From Mesorhizobium sp. CU3 (lineage in GTDB: Bacteria > Pseudomonadota > Alphaproteobacteria > Rhizobiales > Rhizobiaceae): 64,000 nucleotides of DNA. Shown here piece by piece: positions 44,026 through 52,481 of this stretch (position 1 is the stretch's first letter; each line of letters starts with the position of its first letter). The position numbers were made by a program, and so were the translations under genes. A model generated the notes under the pieces. The model had not been told where the DNA came from and did no database searches. It worked only from the letters and a program-made list of their open reading frames with translations. Location: the NCBI RefSeq assembly GCF_006442965.1, contig NZ_VFWX01000018.1, positions 1 through 64,000 of the forward strand, given 5' to 3'.

Positions 44026-44229
44026 TCAGCGACCCCAGATGCCCCGGCCGGATTCGACATGCGCGTCCTGCTTGACGGCGGCCGCGGGCTTCTCGATCGA
44101 AGCGGTGAAGCCCTTGTCTACGGAAACGGCAGGCTGGTTGGCGTTGGCCGAGCCGTAGTTGTCGCTGCCGGCAAAGGCAGTGCCCGAGGCAATGAGGACG
44201 GCGGTGAGGGTGAGTGCGATCTTGGTCAT
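44026..44229 (-). CDS. DUF680 family small secreted protein (copy 2)
   Basis: The 67-residue protein starts MTKIALTLTAVLIASGTAFAGSDNYGSANANQPA and matches copy 1 throughout the signal peptide and the following GSDNYGSANA; the ends RGIWGR and RDLFGNR are similar. It lies upstream of copy 1 and divergent from the LysR gene. The start at 44229 follows the same AGGAGTAACTGA leader as copy 1. The pair results from a tandem duplication. Function unknown. Confidence 0.85.
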   Translation of the reverse strand: MTKIALTLTAVLIASGTAFAGSDNYGSANANQPAVSVDKGFTASIEKPAAAVKQDAHVESGRGIWGR

Positions 44230-44355
44230 TTCAGTTACTCCTGGTTTCAATGTTGGTGGCTCGGAGAAGAGCCGGTTGACGTTGCATTCCGAATATCGCT
44301 GGTTTGAATTCGAATGGAAATTGACTGATTTTGGCGATCTGATATTCAAGAATGA

Positions 44356-45270
44356 ATGCAAGAGTTTGACTGGAATCTCATCAAGAGCTTCGTCACAGTG
44401 GCGGAAACCGGGAGTCTCTCGGCCGCCGCGCGCAAGCTGGCGGCCAGCCAACCGACGCTCGGGCGCCATATCGGCGAACTGGAGCAGGCGCTCGGCGTCA
44501 CCCTGTTCCGGCGCGGCCGGCGCGGCTATGAACTGACCGAGGCGGGCACCGCCCTCTACGAACGCGGCCGGGTCGTCAGCGAGCAGGCGAATGCGTTTTC
44601 GCTGCTAGCGCTGGGATCGGTCGAAGCGATCGAGGGCACCGTGCGCATCGCCGCCTCAGAAATGGTGGCAGCCTATGTGCTACCGCAGATGATGGCTCGT
44701 CTCGGCGCCGAGGAGCCCGGCATAGAGGTCGAGATCGCTGCTTCAAATCAGGTCGACAACCTGTTGCGGCGGGATGCCGACATTGCCGTACGCATGGTGA
44801 AGCCGGCGCAGAACGAACTGGTGGCGCGCAAGGTCACCGACATTCCGCTTTGCGTCTGCGCGGCGAGATCGTACCTGGACAGGAACGGCCGTCCGCGCCA
44901 GCCAAGCAATCTTGCCGACCATCCGTTGATCGGCTTCGACCGCAGCGACGAGATGATCCGCGGCTTTGCCGCGTTCGGCGTGCCGGTTGCCCGCAGCGCC
45001 TTCCGCTTCAGGAGCGACAACCACATCGTGCTGTGGGAGGCGGTGCGCGCGGGATACGGCATCGGCATCGGCCAGGAGCCGCTGGCTGCCCGCGATCCTC
45101 TGTTGGAAAAGCTGCTGCCCGAACTGCCCTTGCCGGTGCTGCCTGTCTGGCTGGTCATGCATCGCGACGTGCGCACCAGCATGCGCATCCGCCGCGTCGC
45201 GGATTTCCTGTATGAGGAGTTGAAGCGCTATTCGGCAGGAACAGTTTCGGGCGCGAATTCGGCACGGTGA
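44356..45270 (+). CDS. LysR family transcriptional regulator
   Basis: The 304-residue protein has an N-terminal winged helix (FDWNLIKSFVTVAETGSLSAAARKLAASQPTLGRHIGELEQALGVTLFRRGRRGYELT) with the typical recognition helix. The C-terminal effector-binding domain includes LGSVEAIEGTVRIAASEMVAAYVLPQMMARLGAEEPGIEVEI. The start at 44356 opens MQEFDWNLI. It is divergent from the DUF680 pair and convergent with the MFS gene, overlapping its 3' end by 43 bp. Its targets may be these neighbours, by analogy with other LysR genes. Confidence 0.92.
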   Translation: MQEFDWNLIKSFVTVAETGSLSAAARKLAASQPTLGRHIGELEQALGVTLFRRGRRGYELTEAGTALYERGRVVSEQANAFSLLALGSVEAIEGTVRIAASEMVAAYVLPQMMARLGAEEPGIEVEIAASNQVDNLLRRDADIAVRMVKPAQNELVARKVTDIPLCVCAARSYLDRNGRPRQPSNLADHPLIGFDRSDEMIRGFAAFGVPVARSAFRFRSDNHIVLWEAVRAGYGIGIGQEPLAARDPLLEKLLPELPLPVLPVWLVMHRDVRTSMRIRRVADFLYEELKRYSAGTVSGANSAR

Positions 45271-46409
45271 GCGAGCCCTGCCATCAGCATCACGACGACC
45301 AGCAGGCCAGACAGCGCGACGAAGATCGGGCCGAAGCTCGAATGCTCGGCGACGAAACCGATCGCCGACGGGGCCACCAATATGCCGGAATAACCCATGG
45401 TGGTGACGACGCTCATGCCGGTGCCGGACGACATGCCTTCCTGATTGCCGCCGGCCGAGAATAGGATCGGCACCATGTTGGCGATGCCGAAGCCGCAGAA
45501 GGCGAAGGCGGCGATGGCAAGGTAGGGCGAGGGGGACAGGCCGGCGACCAGCATGCCGGCTGCGGCGACCAGCGCCGAGCCGCGCAAGGTCGCCACGGCG
45601 CCGAAGCGGTTGCGCACGCCATCGCCCAGGAAACGCATCAGCGCCATGACGCCGGAGAAGGCGGCATAGGCGAGGCCGGCGACGGCAAGGTCGGCGCCGA
45701 GTTCCTGGTGCAGGAACAGCGCCGCCCAATCAAGCACGGCGCCCTCGGAGATCATGGTGAGCAGCGCCATCAGCCCGACCAGATAGACGGCCGTGTGCCG
45801 CGGCAGCGCGAATTTCTGATGCTCGACGGCCTGCGGCTTGTCGTCCGCGACGAGATGGCCAATGGCAAAGGCGATGACGGCAAAGGCGATGGCCGTCACC
45901 ACGATGGCATGGGCGAGATAGCCATAGGTCTGGATGGAATAGCCGCCAAGCGCGCCGCCGGCGAAACCGCCGAGGCTCCAGAAACCGTGCGAGGACGACA
46001 TGATGGCGCGGGAGAGCTTTCTTTCCACCACGACGGCGTTGGAGTTCATGGCGACATCCATGCCGCCGATCGAACCACCGAAGATAAGCATGGCGATCGC
46101 CGCCAGCGGCACGTTAGGGGCCAGCGCCACGACCAGCAGGCCGAAGCTGCCGCAAATGCCGAACATGCGCACCACGTTGCGCGAGCCGTGCCTGGAAATG
46201 AGATGGCCGCACCAGGTCATCGCCAGCACCGCACCGACGCCGAACAGAAGGATCAGCAGGCCGAGCGTGAACTTGGTGATGTCGAGCCGGGTGAGGAAAA
46301 CAGGAATCTGCGGCGCCCAACTGCCGGTCAGGAAACCGTTGGCGAGGAAAATGCCGGCGACTGCCCAGCGGCCGCGGACAGCGGCCTCGATCGTGGTTTG
46401 CGCGTTCAT
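45228..46409 (-). CDS. MFS transporter
   Basis: The 393-residue protein has about twelve membrane segments and a Major Facilitator loop (between TM2 and TM3, GHLISRHGSRNVVRMFGICGSFG). It ends with a short hydrophilic tail. No substrate can be told. The sequence AAGQIP-like region FLTGSWAPQIPVFLTRLDITKFTLGLLILLFGVGAVL resembles sugar/fucose-permease-like MFS members. The 3' end overlaps the LysR gene on the opposite strand. Confidence 0.87.
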   Translation of the reverse strand: MNAQTTIEAAVRGRWAVAGIFLANGFLTGSWAPQIPVFLTRLDITKFTLGLLILLFGVGAVLAMTWCGHLISRHGSRNVVRMFGICGSFGLLVVALAPNVPLAAIAMLIFGGSIGGMDVAMNSNAVVVERKLSRAIMSSSHGFWSLGGFAGGALGGYSIQTYGYLAHAIVVTAIAFAVIAFAIGHLVADDKPQAVEHQKFALPRHTAVYLVGLMALLTMISEGAVLDWAALFLHQELGADLAVAGLAYAAFSGVMALMRFLGDGVRNRFGAVATLRGSALVAAAGMLVAGLSPSPYLAIAAFAFCGFGIANMVPILFSAGGNQEGMSSGTGMSVVTTMGYSGILVAPSAIGFVAEHSSFGPIFVALSGLLVVVMLMAGLAHRAEFAPETVPAE

Positions 46410-46550
46410 GGTCTCCGATAGGCCAAGTCGTTTCGCGTGGCAAATTAGATCGATTCAATTTGGGGTCAAGGGCCGGGTACGGGAAGTGCTTGGACCAAGG
46501 GGGCGAGGTAGGTTTTGTCCTGCCTAGTTGCTCGACTCGGGAACGCTGGA

Positions 46551-46818
46551 GATTAGCCGAAACGCCTGTCGCGTCGTCATCCACGGGCGAAGCAAGGAGC
46601 GAAGCGACGCGCGCAGACCCGAGGATCCATGCCGTGACGTCGAGGCGTCGCATCGGTGCAGACCTGGTGCTGCAGCGCCAGCGGTATGATCCCCCTTTTC
46701 TGGACCGCGGCATTCTTCGGCCGACGTCACGGCATGGATTCCAGGGTCTGCGCGCGTCGCTTCGCTCCTTGCTTCGCCCTAGAATGACGACGTCGCGAAG
46801 GCGATCGACGGCGCTAAT
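46551..46818. mobile_element. MITE-like inverted repeat element, copy B
   Basis: About 268 bp with two long arms, 46571-46641 and 46722-46793, that are almost perfect inverted repeats of about 70 bp (core AGGAGCGAAGCGACGCGCGC and its complement), around an 80-bp spacer. Outer ends are GATTAGC (46551) and GCTAAT (46818). It is related to the element at 31544-31748. The right end overlaps the stop codon of the DUF1244 gene (TAG at 46816-46814). The 404-bp gap 46410-46813 contains otherwise only unassigned sequence. Confidence 0.8.
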
Positions 46819-47122
46819 GATCCTTCGGCCGCCGCGCCTCGAACTCGGCCTTCTTGGCTTCCGACGCCTCGGTCTGGTTGAGCGCCTGCCACTCTGCATA
46901 GGGCATGCCGTAGATGATCTCGCGCGAGGCGTCCTTCGACAGCGCAACGCCATCCGCCTCGGCGGCCTCGCGGTACCAGTTGGACAGGCAGTTGCGGCAG
47001 AAGCCGGCGAGGTTCATCAGGTCGATGTTCTGGACGTCACCGCGCTCGCGCAGATGTTCGACCAGGCGGCGGAAGGCGGCCGCCTCAAAATCGCGTTGCT
47101 GCTCTTGGCTGAGTTCGGTCAT
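46814..47122 (-). CDS. DUF1244 family protein
   Basis: The 102-residue protein matches the DUF1244 family: FEAAAFRRLVEHLRERGDVQNIDLMNLAGFCRNCLSNWYREAAE then DGVALSKDASREIIYGMPYAEWQA. The CRNC motif is a conserved Cys pair of unknown role. I chose the ATG at 47122, with AAAGG eight bases upstream; a GTG 15 nt further up is an alternative. It follows the N-formylglutamate amidohydrolase gene by 11 bases on the same strand, so a common operon is likely. The stop codon comes from the adjacent repeat. Confidence 0.9.
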   Translation of the reverse strand: MTELSQEQQRDFEAAAFRRLVEHLRERGDVQNIDLMNLAGFCRNCLSNWYREAAEADGVALSKDASREIIYGMPYAEWQALNQTEASEAKKAEFEARRPKDH

Positions 47123-47133
47123 AGAAGGGCCTT

Positions 47134-47931
47134 TCACACTGGCCCGGTGCGCGAGCCGAACATCTTTACCTCGTGTATATCGGCACGGCGGTCGATGGCG
47201 TCAACGATCGGCGCCAGCCGTTCGGCCCAGGCAAGCGCGCCGATGCGGTCGGCGATCAGATCCTGGCGTATCTCGATCAGCGCATGCGCGTAGCCGTTGA
47301 CGATGGCGTGGCGGAACATGGTGTCGCCGCGCAGCGCGCCGTCATAAGGTTCGTTGTCGCCGACGACGAGGGTCTTGTCCTGCGCCAACATATCGATCAG
47401 CGGCCGCGCCACGCGGCCGTCGAGATCCCACAAGACGCCGACATGCCAGGGGCGGACGAAGCCCTGCATCACCGGTGTGAAGGAATGAACCGAGAAGATG
47501 AACGGCGCTTTGCCGGAGGCCTGCGCGACCGAGGCGATCATGGCGCCGACGGCGTCGTGATAGGGGCGATAAAAACGGTCGAGGCGCCGCTCGCGCTCTT
47601 GCGCCGCCATGGGATAGTTTCCCGGCACGATCGTGCCGTCATAGAGCTGGCGGATCAGCGTCGGATCGTCCTCGCCCCGGTTGGGGTCGATCAAGAGCCG
47701 CGAGAAACCGGCGAGCACCGCGGGCGCATCGAGCGCCGCGGCCAGTTCGCGCGTCACCGTCTCGACGCCGATGTCATAGGCGATGTGGCGTTCGAATTCG
47801 GACGCCGGCAAACCGAGGCTGCCATACTCTTCGGGAAGATCGCGGCGGGCGTGGTCGGCCAGAAGCACGATGCCTTTCTTGCGATCGCCCTCGACAATAT
47901 CGAACGGCGCGAAAACTGTGGATCGGGTCAT
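47134..47931 (-). CDS. N-formylglutamate amidohydrolase family protein
   Basis: The 265-residue protein belongs to the FGase family, which hydrolyses N-formylglutamate to glutamate and formate, or a related substrate. Family blocks are LLADHARRDLPEEYGSLGL, the central AVLAGFSRLLIDPNRGEDDPTLI, then SVHSFTPVMQ and VGDNEPYDG. The start at 47931 (MTRSTVFAPFDIVEG) was chosen over a longer frame whose N-terminus is not protein-like. It is probably cotranscribed with the DUF1244 gene. The hut operon is not nearby, so the histidine-degradation role is unproven. Confidence 0.87.
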   Translation of the reverse strand: MTRSTVFAPFDIVEGDRKKGIVLLADHARRDLPEEYGSLGLPASEFERHIAYDIGVETVTRELAAALDAPAVLAGFSRLLIDPNRGEDDPTLIRQLYDGTIVPGNYPMAAQERERRLDRFYRPYHDAVGAMIASVAQASGKAPFIFSVHSFTPVMQGFVRPWHVGVLWDLDGRVARPLIDMLAQDKTLVVGDNEPYDGALRGDTMFRHAIVNGYAHALIEIRQDLIADRIGALAWAERLAPIVDAIDRRADIHEVKMFGSRTGPV

Positions 47932-48167
47932 CGGCTGAAAAGAGGCTGGTCGCGCGAATGTGGTATCGTCATTCCACGAAGAGGACGCTGGCGCAATGCC
48001 GTTGTTTGGCCAAGGTTGCTGCAAAAAATCCCGCATCGGACGAGATCTTGCGCCCTGGGCTCTTCTAAATCGATTGGAATTGAACAAAACGGCGCGTTGA
48101 CATGCGCCCGCACTTTGCTGAAAAGGGGCGTCGAGAGATGCAAATGTGGTTCGTGAGGGGTTTCGAG

Positions 48168-48659
48168 ATGGGTTTTGCCGGCAGGCTGCGGAAGCGGCTT
48201 ACCCTGCCGCTGCTCATCGTCGGCGTGGGATTTTGTGCGCTCGCCGCGACCTCGCCCGCCCGAGCCGACTTCCGCGTCTGCAACGCGACGCAAAATCTGG
48301 TGGGTGTCGGCATCGGCTATCGCGCCAAGGCCGGCTGGATCACCGAAGGCTGGTGGCACATCGAAGGATCGACCTGCAAGACGCTGATCGAGGGGCCGCT
48401 GTCATCAAGGTTTTACTATCTTTATGCAGAAGACGCCGAGCGCGGCGGGCGCTGGGACGGCCCGATCAACATGTGCGTGGCCGAAAAAGAGTTCAAGATC
48501 GCCGGCGTGAACGATTGCGTCGCCCGGGGCTTTCAGCGCGCCGGATTTCAGGAATATGACACGGGCGAGCAGGCAAGCTGGATGGTCCAGCTGACCGACG
48601 AGCCCGCAACGGGAGGCGCGCCAGCGGCCGCCCCTGCTCCGGGAACAAACAGTCAATGA
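48168..48659 (+). CDS. DUF1036 domain exported protein
   Basis: The 163-residue protein has an Arg/Lys-rich start, a hydrophobic segment (LTLPLLIVGVGFCALAAT) and an apparent cleavage after ARA, then a DUF1036 domain: FRVCNATQNLVGVGIGYRAKAGWITEGWWHIEGSTCKTLIEGPLSSRFYYLYAED. Conserved Cys are seen in VCNAT, STCKT, NMCVA and NDCVA. The start at 48168 is supported by GAGGGG seven bases upstream; ATG codons at 48102, 48138 and 48144 are in frame. The TGA overlaps the pyk ATG, so pyk is coupled to it. Confidence 0.87.
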   Translation: MGFAGRLRKRLTLPLLIVGVGFCALAATSPARADFRVCNATQNLVGVGIGYRAKAGWITEGWWHIEGSTCKTLIEGPLSSRFYYLYAEDAERGGRWDGPINMCVAEKEFKIAGVNDCVARGFQRAGFQEYDTGEQASWMVQLTDEPATGGAPAAAPAPGTNSQ

Positions 48660-50083
48660 GACGTAACCGCAAGGTCAAGATCCTCGCCACCATCGGTCCG
48701 GCTTCCTCCTCCGAGGAAATGCTGAAGAAGCTGTTCGAAGCGGGCGCAGATGTGTTCCGCATCAATATGAGCCACACCGACCACGAGCTGATGCGCACGC
48801 TGGTCGCCCGCATCCGCGCCGTCGAGGCGGTCGTCGGCCGGCCGATCGGCATCCTTGCCGACCTGCAGGGCCCGAAGTTGCGCGTCGGCAAGTTCGCCAA
48901 CGTCAAGGAAGCGCTGACCGCCGGCCAGACCTTTACGCTTGACGACAATCCACAGCCCGGCAATTCCAGCCGCGTCTACCTGCCGCATCCGGAAATCCTG
49001 AGCTCGGTCGAGGCCGGTCACAGACTTTTGATCGACGACGGCAAGCTGGAGCTCAAGGCGGTGAAGAGCGACGGCAAGTCGATCACCTGCACCGTCGTCG
49101 CCGGCACGACGATTTCCGACAAGAAGGGCGTCAGCCTGCCCGACACCGACCTGCCGGTCGGCGCGCTGACCGAGAAGGACCGCGCCGATCTCGACGCGGT
49201 GCTGGCGGCAAGCGTCGACTGGGTGGCGCTGTCCTTCGTGCAGCGGCCGGAGGATCTGGCGGAAGCCCGCAAGATAGCGCGCGGCCGGGCACTGATCATG
49301 GCCAAGATCGAGAAGCCGCAGGCTGTCGCCCGCCTGGCAGAGATCATCGAATTGTCGGACGCGCTGATGGTCGCGCGCGGTGATCTCGGCGTGGAGATGC
49401 CGCTCGAGGCCGTGCCCGGCATCCAGAAGCAGATCACGCGCGCCGCGCGTCGCGCCGGCAAGCCGGTGGTGGTCGCCACGCAGATGCTGGAATCGATGAT
49501 CACCGCGCCGGTGCCGACGCGCGCCGAGGTGTCCGACGTGTCGATCGCCGTATTCGAAGGCGCCGACGCGATCATGTTGTCTGCCGAATCCGCGGCCGGC
49601 GCCTATCCGGTCGAGGCCGTCGCGATGATGAACCGCATCGCCACCAAGGTCGAAACCGACCCGACCTATGCCGGCATCATCAACGCGCAGCGCTCCGAGC
49701 CGGAAGCGACCGGGGCCGATGCGATTTCGCTCGCCGCGCGCGAGATCGCCGAGACGCTGAAACTGTCGGCGATCATCACCTACACCGCGTCGGGCACCAC
49801 CGGGCTCCGCGCCGCGCGCGAGCGCCCGCAGGTGCCGATCGTGGCGCTGTCGCCGATCCTCAACACGGCGCGCCGGCTGTCGCTTTTATGGGGCACGCAT
49901 TGCGTCGTTTCGCCGGATGCCACCGACCTCGACGACATGGTCGACCGCGCCTGCCGCATCGCGCTCGACGAAGGTTTCGGAAAGCCGGGCGACCGGGTGA
50001 TCATCACGGCCGGCGTGCCGTTGAGGACGCCGGGTTCGACCAATATGCTGCGGATTGCCTATGTCGGGTCGGATAGCCGCTAG
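48656..50083 (+). CDS. pyk: Pyruvate kinase
   Basis: Pyruvate kinase (475 residues) converts phosphoenolpyruvate and ADP to pyruvate and ATP. Motifs include RNRKVKILATIGPASSSEEM, NMSHTDHELM, the catalytic lysine in IMAKIEKPQAV, and the metal and PEP-binding DALMVARGDLGVEMPLEAVPGIQKQI. The C-terminal domain contains TYTASGTTGLRAARERPQVPI. It overlaps the DUF1036 gene stop by four bases (ATGA). Length and order are typical; nothing is missing. Confidence 0.96.
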   Translation: MRRNRKVKILATIGPASSSEEMLKKLFEAGADVFRINMSHTDHELMRTLVARIRAVEAVVGRPIGILADLQGPKLRVGKFANVKEALTAGQTFTLDDNPQPGNSSRVYLPHPEILSSVEAGHRLLIDDGKLELKAVKSDGKSITCTVVAGTTISDKKGVSLPDTDLPVGALTEKDRADLDAVLAASVDWVALSFVQRPEDLAEARKIARGRALIMAKIEKPQAVARLAEIIELSDALMVARGDLGVEMPLEAVPGIQKQITRAARRAGKPVVVATQMLESMITAPVPTRAEVSDVSIAVFEGADAIMLSAESAAGAYPVEAVAMMNRIATKVETDPTYAGIINAQRSEPEATGADAISLAAREIAETLKLSAIITYTASGTTGLRAARERPQVPIVALSPILNTARRLSLLWGTHCVVSPDATDLDDMVDRACRIALDEGFGKPGDRVIITAGVPLRTPGSTNMLRIAYVGSDSR

Positions 50084-50135
50084 GTATGCCGACATTCAGG
50101 TGAGGCCGGCCTGCAAGTAGCGGCCTGGCCCCAAA

Positions 50136-51197
50136 TCAGGTCGGTGCCAACTCGGCGTCGGGCACCTTGATATCCGGGCATTTGCCGTCGTTATAGGCAT
50201 CGTCGGCGATGCGGCCTTCCACGGTTTTCGCCAAGGCCTGGAGATCGACCGGCGCGCCGGCGACCTTCTCGATGGCGCCAACGACGAGGTCGGGCGCGAT
50301 CCAGTCCGGCTTGTGGCCGAGATTGTGGACCCAGACCAGCTCGGCGCCTGAGATGTCGCGCTGCAGGCCGACCGAGTGGATGGTGGCGTAGACGATCTTG
50401 TCGCGATCGCCCGATATGACGACGGTCGGCGCCTTGATCTCACGATAATGCGGCGAAGCGGAGCGCGCATAGTCGTAGAGCTGGGCGACATCGACGGCGT
50501 TGGCGCGGAACGCCGATGGTTTCAGCACCAGCGGGATCGAGGCGTTGCCGATGTAACCCTCAGGCACCTTGTTCGGCGAGAAGACACAGGCCGTGGCATC
50601 GCCGATCTGCGCCATGCCGGCCGGATAGGCCAGCGTCTGCGAAAACAGCCAGCCCACCACCGGAACGGCGGTCAGCTTGTAGTACCAGGCGGTCGCGCCG
50701 CCGGGCCAGGGATGGCTGGCGGGCGAGAGGAAGACGAGGCCGGCCGTCCTGTCCGGATGCTGGCGGGCGAAAGCGGTGGTGATCGCGCCGCCGAAGGAAT
50801 GGGCGACGATGATCGCTTTGCCGATATGAAGACGATCCATCAGCAGGGCGATCGTATCGGCCTGCGCCGCCAGCGTGTCGTTGCCGCCTCGTTCCGACCA
50901 GCCGAAGCCCGGACGGTCGAGGAACAGCATTTCGGCACGGCCTTCGAGCAACGGTCTCAGCGGCAGCATCTGGTCTTTCAGATTGGCGCTGGCGCCATGG
51001 ATGAAGACAACAGGCGGCAGGCTGGCGCCCGCTGACGCCGGAACATGGACATAGTGGATGCGCACGCCATCGATTTCGGCGAATTCGCCGACGGCCGGGT
51101 TACGGCGCTCGATCGACCAGACGCCGATGCGGGTGACGCCGGCGAGGGCAAGGAGGAGCGCGACGAGGAAAAGGAAGGCGGCGCAGATGAGGTTCAT
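50136..51197 (-). CDS. Alpha/beta hydrolase
   Basis: The 353-residue protein is an alpha/beta-hydrolase-fold enzyme. An N-terminal hydrophobic anchor (LICAAFLFLVALLLALAGVTRIGVW) is followed by the fold. The oxyanion block is VFIHGASANLKD, the nucleophile elbow AHSFGGAI, the Asp lies in VVISGDRDKIV and the His in VHNLGHKPDWI. It is probably membrane-anchored. The substrate is not predictable. A short repeat-rich gap separates it from the TPR gene. Confidence 0.87.
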   Translation of the reverse strand: MNLICAAFLFLVALLLALAGVTRIGVWSIERRNPAVGEFAEIDGVRIHYVHVPASAGASLPPVVFIHGASANLKDQMLPLRPLLEGRAEMLFLDRPGFGWSERGGNDTLAAQADTIALLMDRLHIGKAIIVAHSFGGAITTAFARQHPDRTAGLVFLSPASHPWPGGATAWYYKLTAVPVVGWLFSQTLAYPAGMAQIGDATACVFSPNKVPEGYIGNASIPLVLKPSAFRANAVDVAQLYDYARSASPHYREIKAPTVVISGDRDKIVYATIHSVGLQRDISGAELVWVHNLGHKPDWIAPDLVVGAIEKVAGAPVDLQALAKTVEGRIADDAYNDGKCPDIKVPDAELAPT

Positions 51198-51232
51198 GCG
51201 GGGATATACGGAGGTGGAGAGGGTTTTGGTTC

Positions 51233-51341
51233 AGGGGAGTAGGGGAGTAGGGGAGTAGGGGAGTAGGGTAAACCATTCTTGGCGCCGTTTACGGCATCCA
51301 AACATACTCCCTTATTCCCCTATTCCCTTACTCCCCTTGCC
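51233..51341. repeat. AGGGGAGT tandem repeat with inverted partner
   Basis: Four and a half copies of AGGGGAGT lie at 51233-51268. The stretch 51304-51341 reads, on the other strand, as degenerate copies of the same 8-bp unit (AAGGGAGT, AGGGGAAT, AAGGGAAT). The pair forms an inverted repeat in the gap between two minus-strand genes. A similar repeat lies at 29336-29415. Confidence 0.8.
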
Positions 51342-51343
51342 TA

Positions 51344-51979
51344 TCAAATTCCTTCGCCCGCCAGCTCTTCCGACAGCGTCGACACCTGGTTCTGGGCGCT
51401 GCGCATCATCGGGTAGATCGCCAGCACCTTCTGCCAGGCCTCCAGCGCCGACTGCTTGTGGCCGGTCTCGGCCATGATCTGGGCGAGGCCCGAAAGCGCG
51501 CCGAAATGGCGCGGCTCGAGCTGCAGGGTGCGGTCGATGTCGGCCATCGACTTCCCGTAATTCTTCATCATGAAATGCACGGTGGCGCGGCGATTCCAGC
51601 CTTCGGCATAGTCGGGCTGCAAGGTCACCACCTGGTCGAGGAAATCGAGCGCGACGTCGAACTTCTGGTCTTCCGTCGCCTTTTGCGCCCACTGCATCAT
51701 CAGGTCGATGGAGGCGCTGCCGGACTGGTTCCATTCGCTCCAGATGCGGCCGGCGATGCGCTCGGCAGCCTTCTCGTTGCGCTCGCGCTTCAATTCGGTG
51801 AAGAGCTGGTCGAGACGGCCCTGTTTGGTCGGGGCCTCCGGTGGCGGTGTCGCGGCCGGCGGTGCAGCGGCGGGCGGCACGGTGTCTGGAGGCAGTGCGC
51901 CCTGCACCGTTTCCGCGCCCGCAGGCAAAGCCATGCCGGAGAGCAAAAGGGCGGTGAGAAATGCAAAACGAATCCGCAT
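51344..51979 (-). CDS. Tetratricopeptide repeat exported protein
   Basis: The 211-residue protein begins with a signal peptide (FAFLTALLLSGMALPAGAET) and a short Pro/Ala linker (AAPPAATPPPEAPTKQ). Three TPR-like units follow (KFDVALDFLDQVVTLQPDYAEGWNRRATVHFMMKNYGKSMADIDRTLQLEPRHFGALSGLAQIM and HKQSALEAWQKVLAIYP). Such proteins are periplasmic adaptors. It lies upstream of the alpha/beta hydrolase, the inverted repeat in between. No partner is obvious. Confidence 0.85.
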   Translation of the reverse strand: MRIRFAFLTALLLSGMALPAGAETVQGALPPDTVPPAAAPPAATPPPEAPTKQGRLDQLFTELKRERNEKAAERIAGRIWSEWNQSGSASIDLMMQWAQKATEDQKFDVALDFLDQVVTLQPDYAEGWNRRATVHFMMKNYGKSMADIDRTLQLEPRHFGALSGLAQIMAETGHKQSALEAWQKVLAIYPMMRSAQNQVSTLSEELAGEGI

Positions 51980-52111
51980 CGCCGGAATCTAATCCCGGGC
52001 GGCGGATCGTCAAAGTGATTTTGCGTGAGAGGGCCGGCGAACCGGCAATCGACATCAGCGCGGCGCTTCTTCATGCATGCCGTTCGGCATGCACGGCGCC
52101 GCGCGCAAGCG

Positions 52112-52237
52112 TCAGCCCTGGCGCGCCTTGTAGCGCGGAGCGGTCTTGTTGATGATGTAGATGCGTCCCTTGCGGCGAACCAGCCGGTTGTCGCGGTGAC
52201 GCGCCTTGAGCGCCTTGAGCGAATTCTTGATCTTCAT
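52112..52237 (-). CDS. rpmJ: 50S ribosomal protein L36 (C-minus type)
   Basis: The 41-residue protein reads MKIKNSLKALKARHRDNR followed by LVRRKGRIYIINKTAPRYKARQG, matching the longer L36 without zinc ligands: no cysteine is present, so it is the C-minus form. It is basic throughout. The gene stands alone in a 500-bp region. Confidence 0.93.
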   Translation of the reverse strand: MKIKNSLKALKARHRDNRLVRRKGRIYIINKTAPRYKARQG

Positions 52238-52481
52238 GGTCTTGCCTGTTCGGTCAGGGCCCGTCCCGGGCCGAATTTTAAAGGCGCGCCCGGAAAAAGC
52301 GCGCCTTTGAACTTGCGGTGGCTCATAAACGAGGAGTGTCGTCCGTGTCAACCACGTGAGACGGTGGAATGCCACAAGCGGCGGCCCCTTATCAAATATT
52401 TGCCTGTTCCTCCGGGGCGCCTTGCGCGACTCAAAGGCGGCTGGAATGGTGGTCCGACGCCCAAGCGACCGGAGAATCCCT

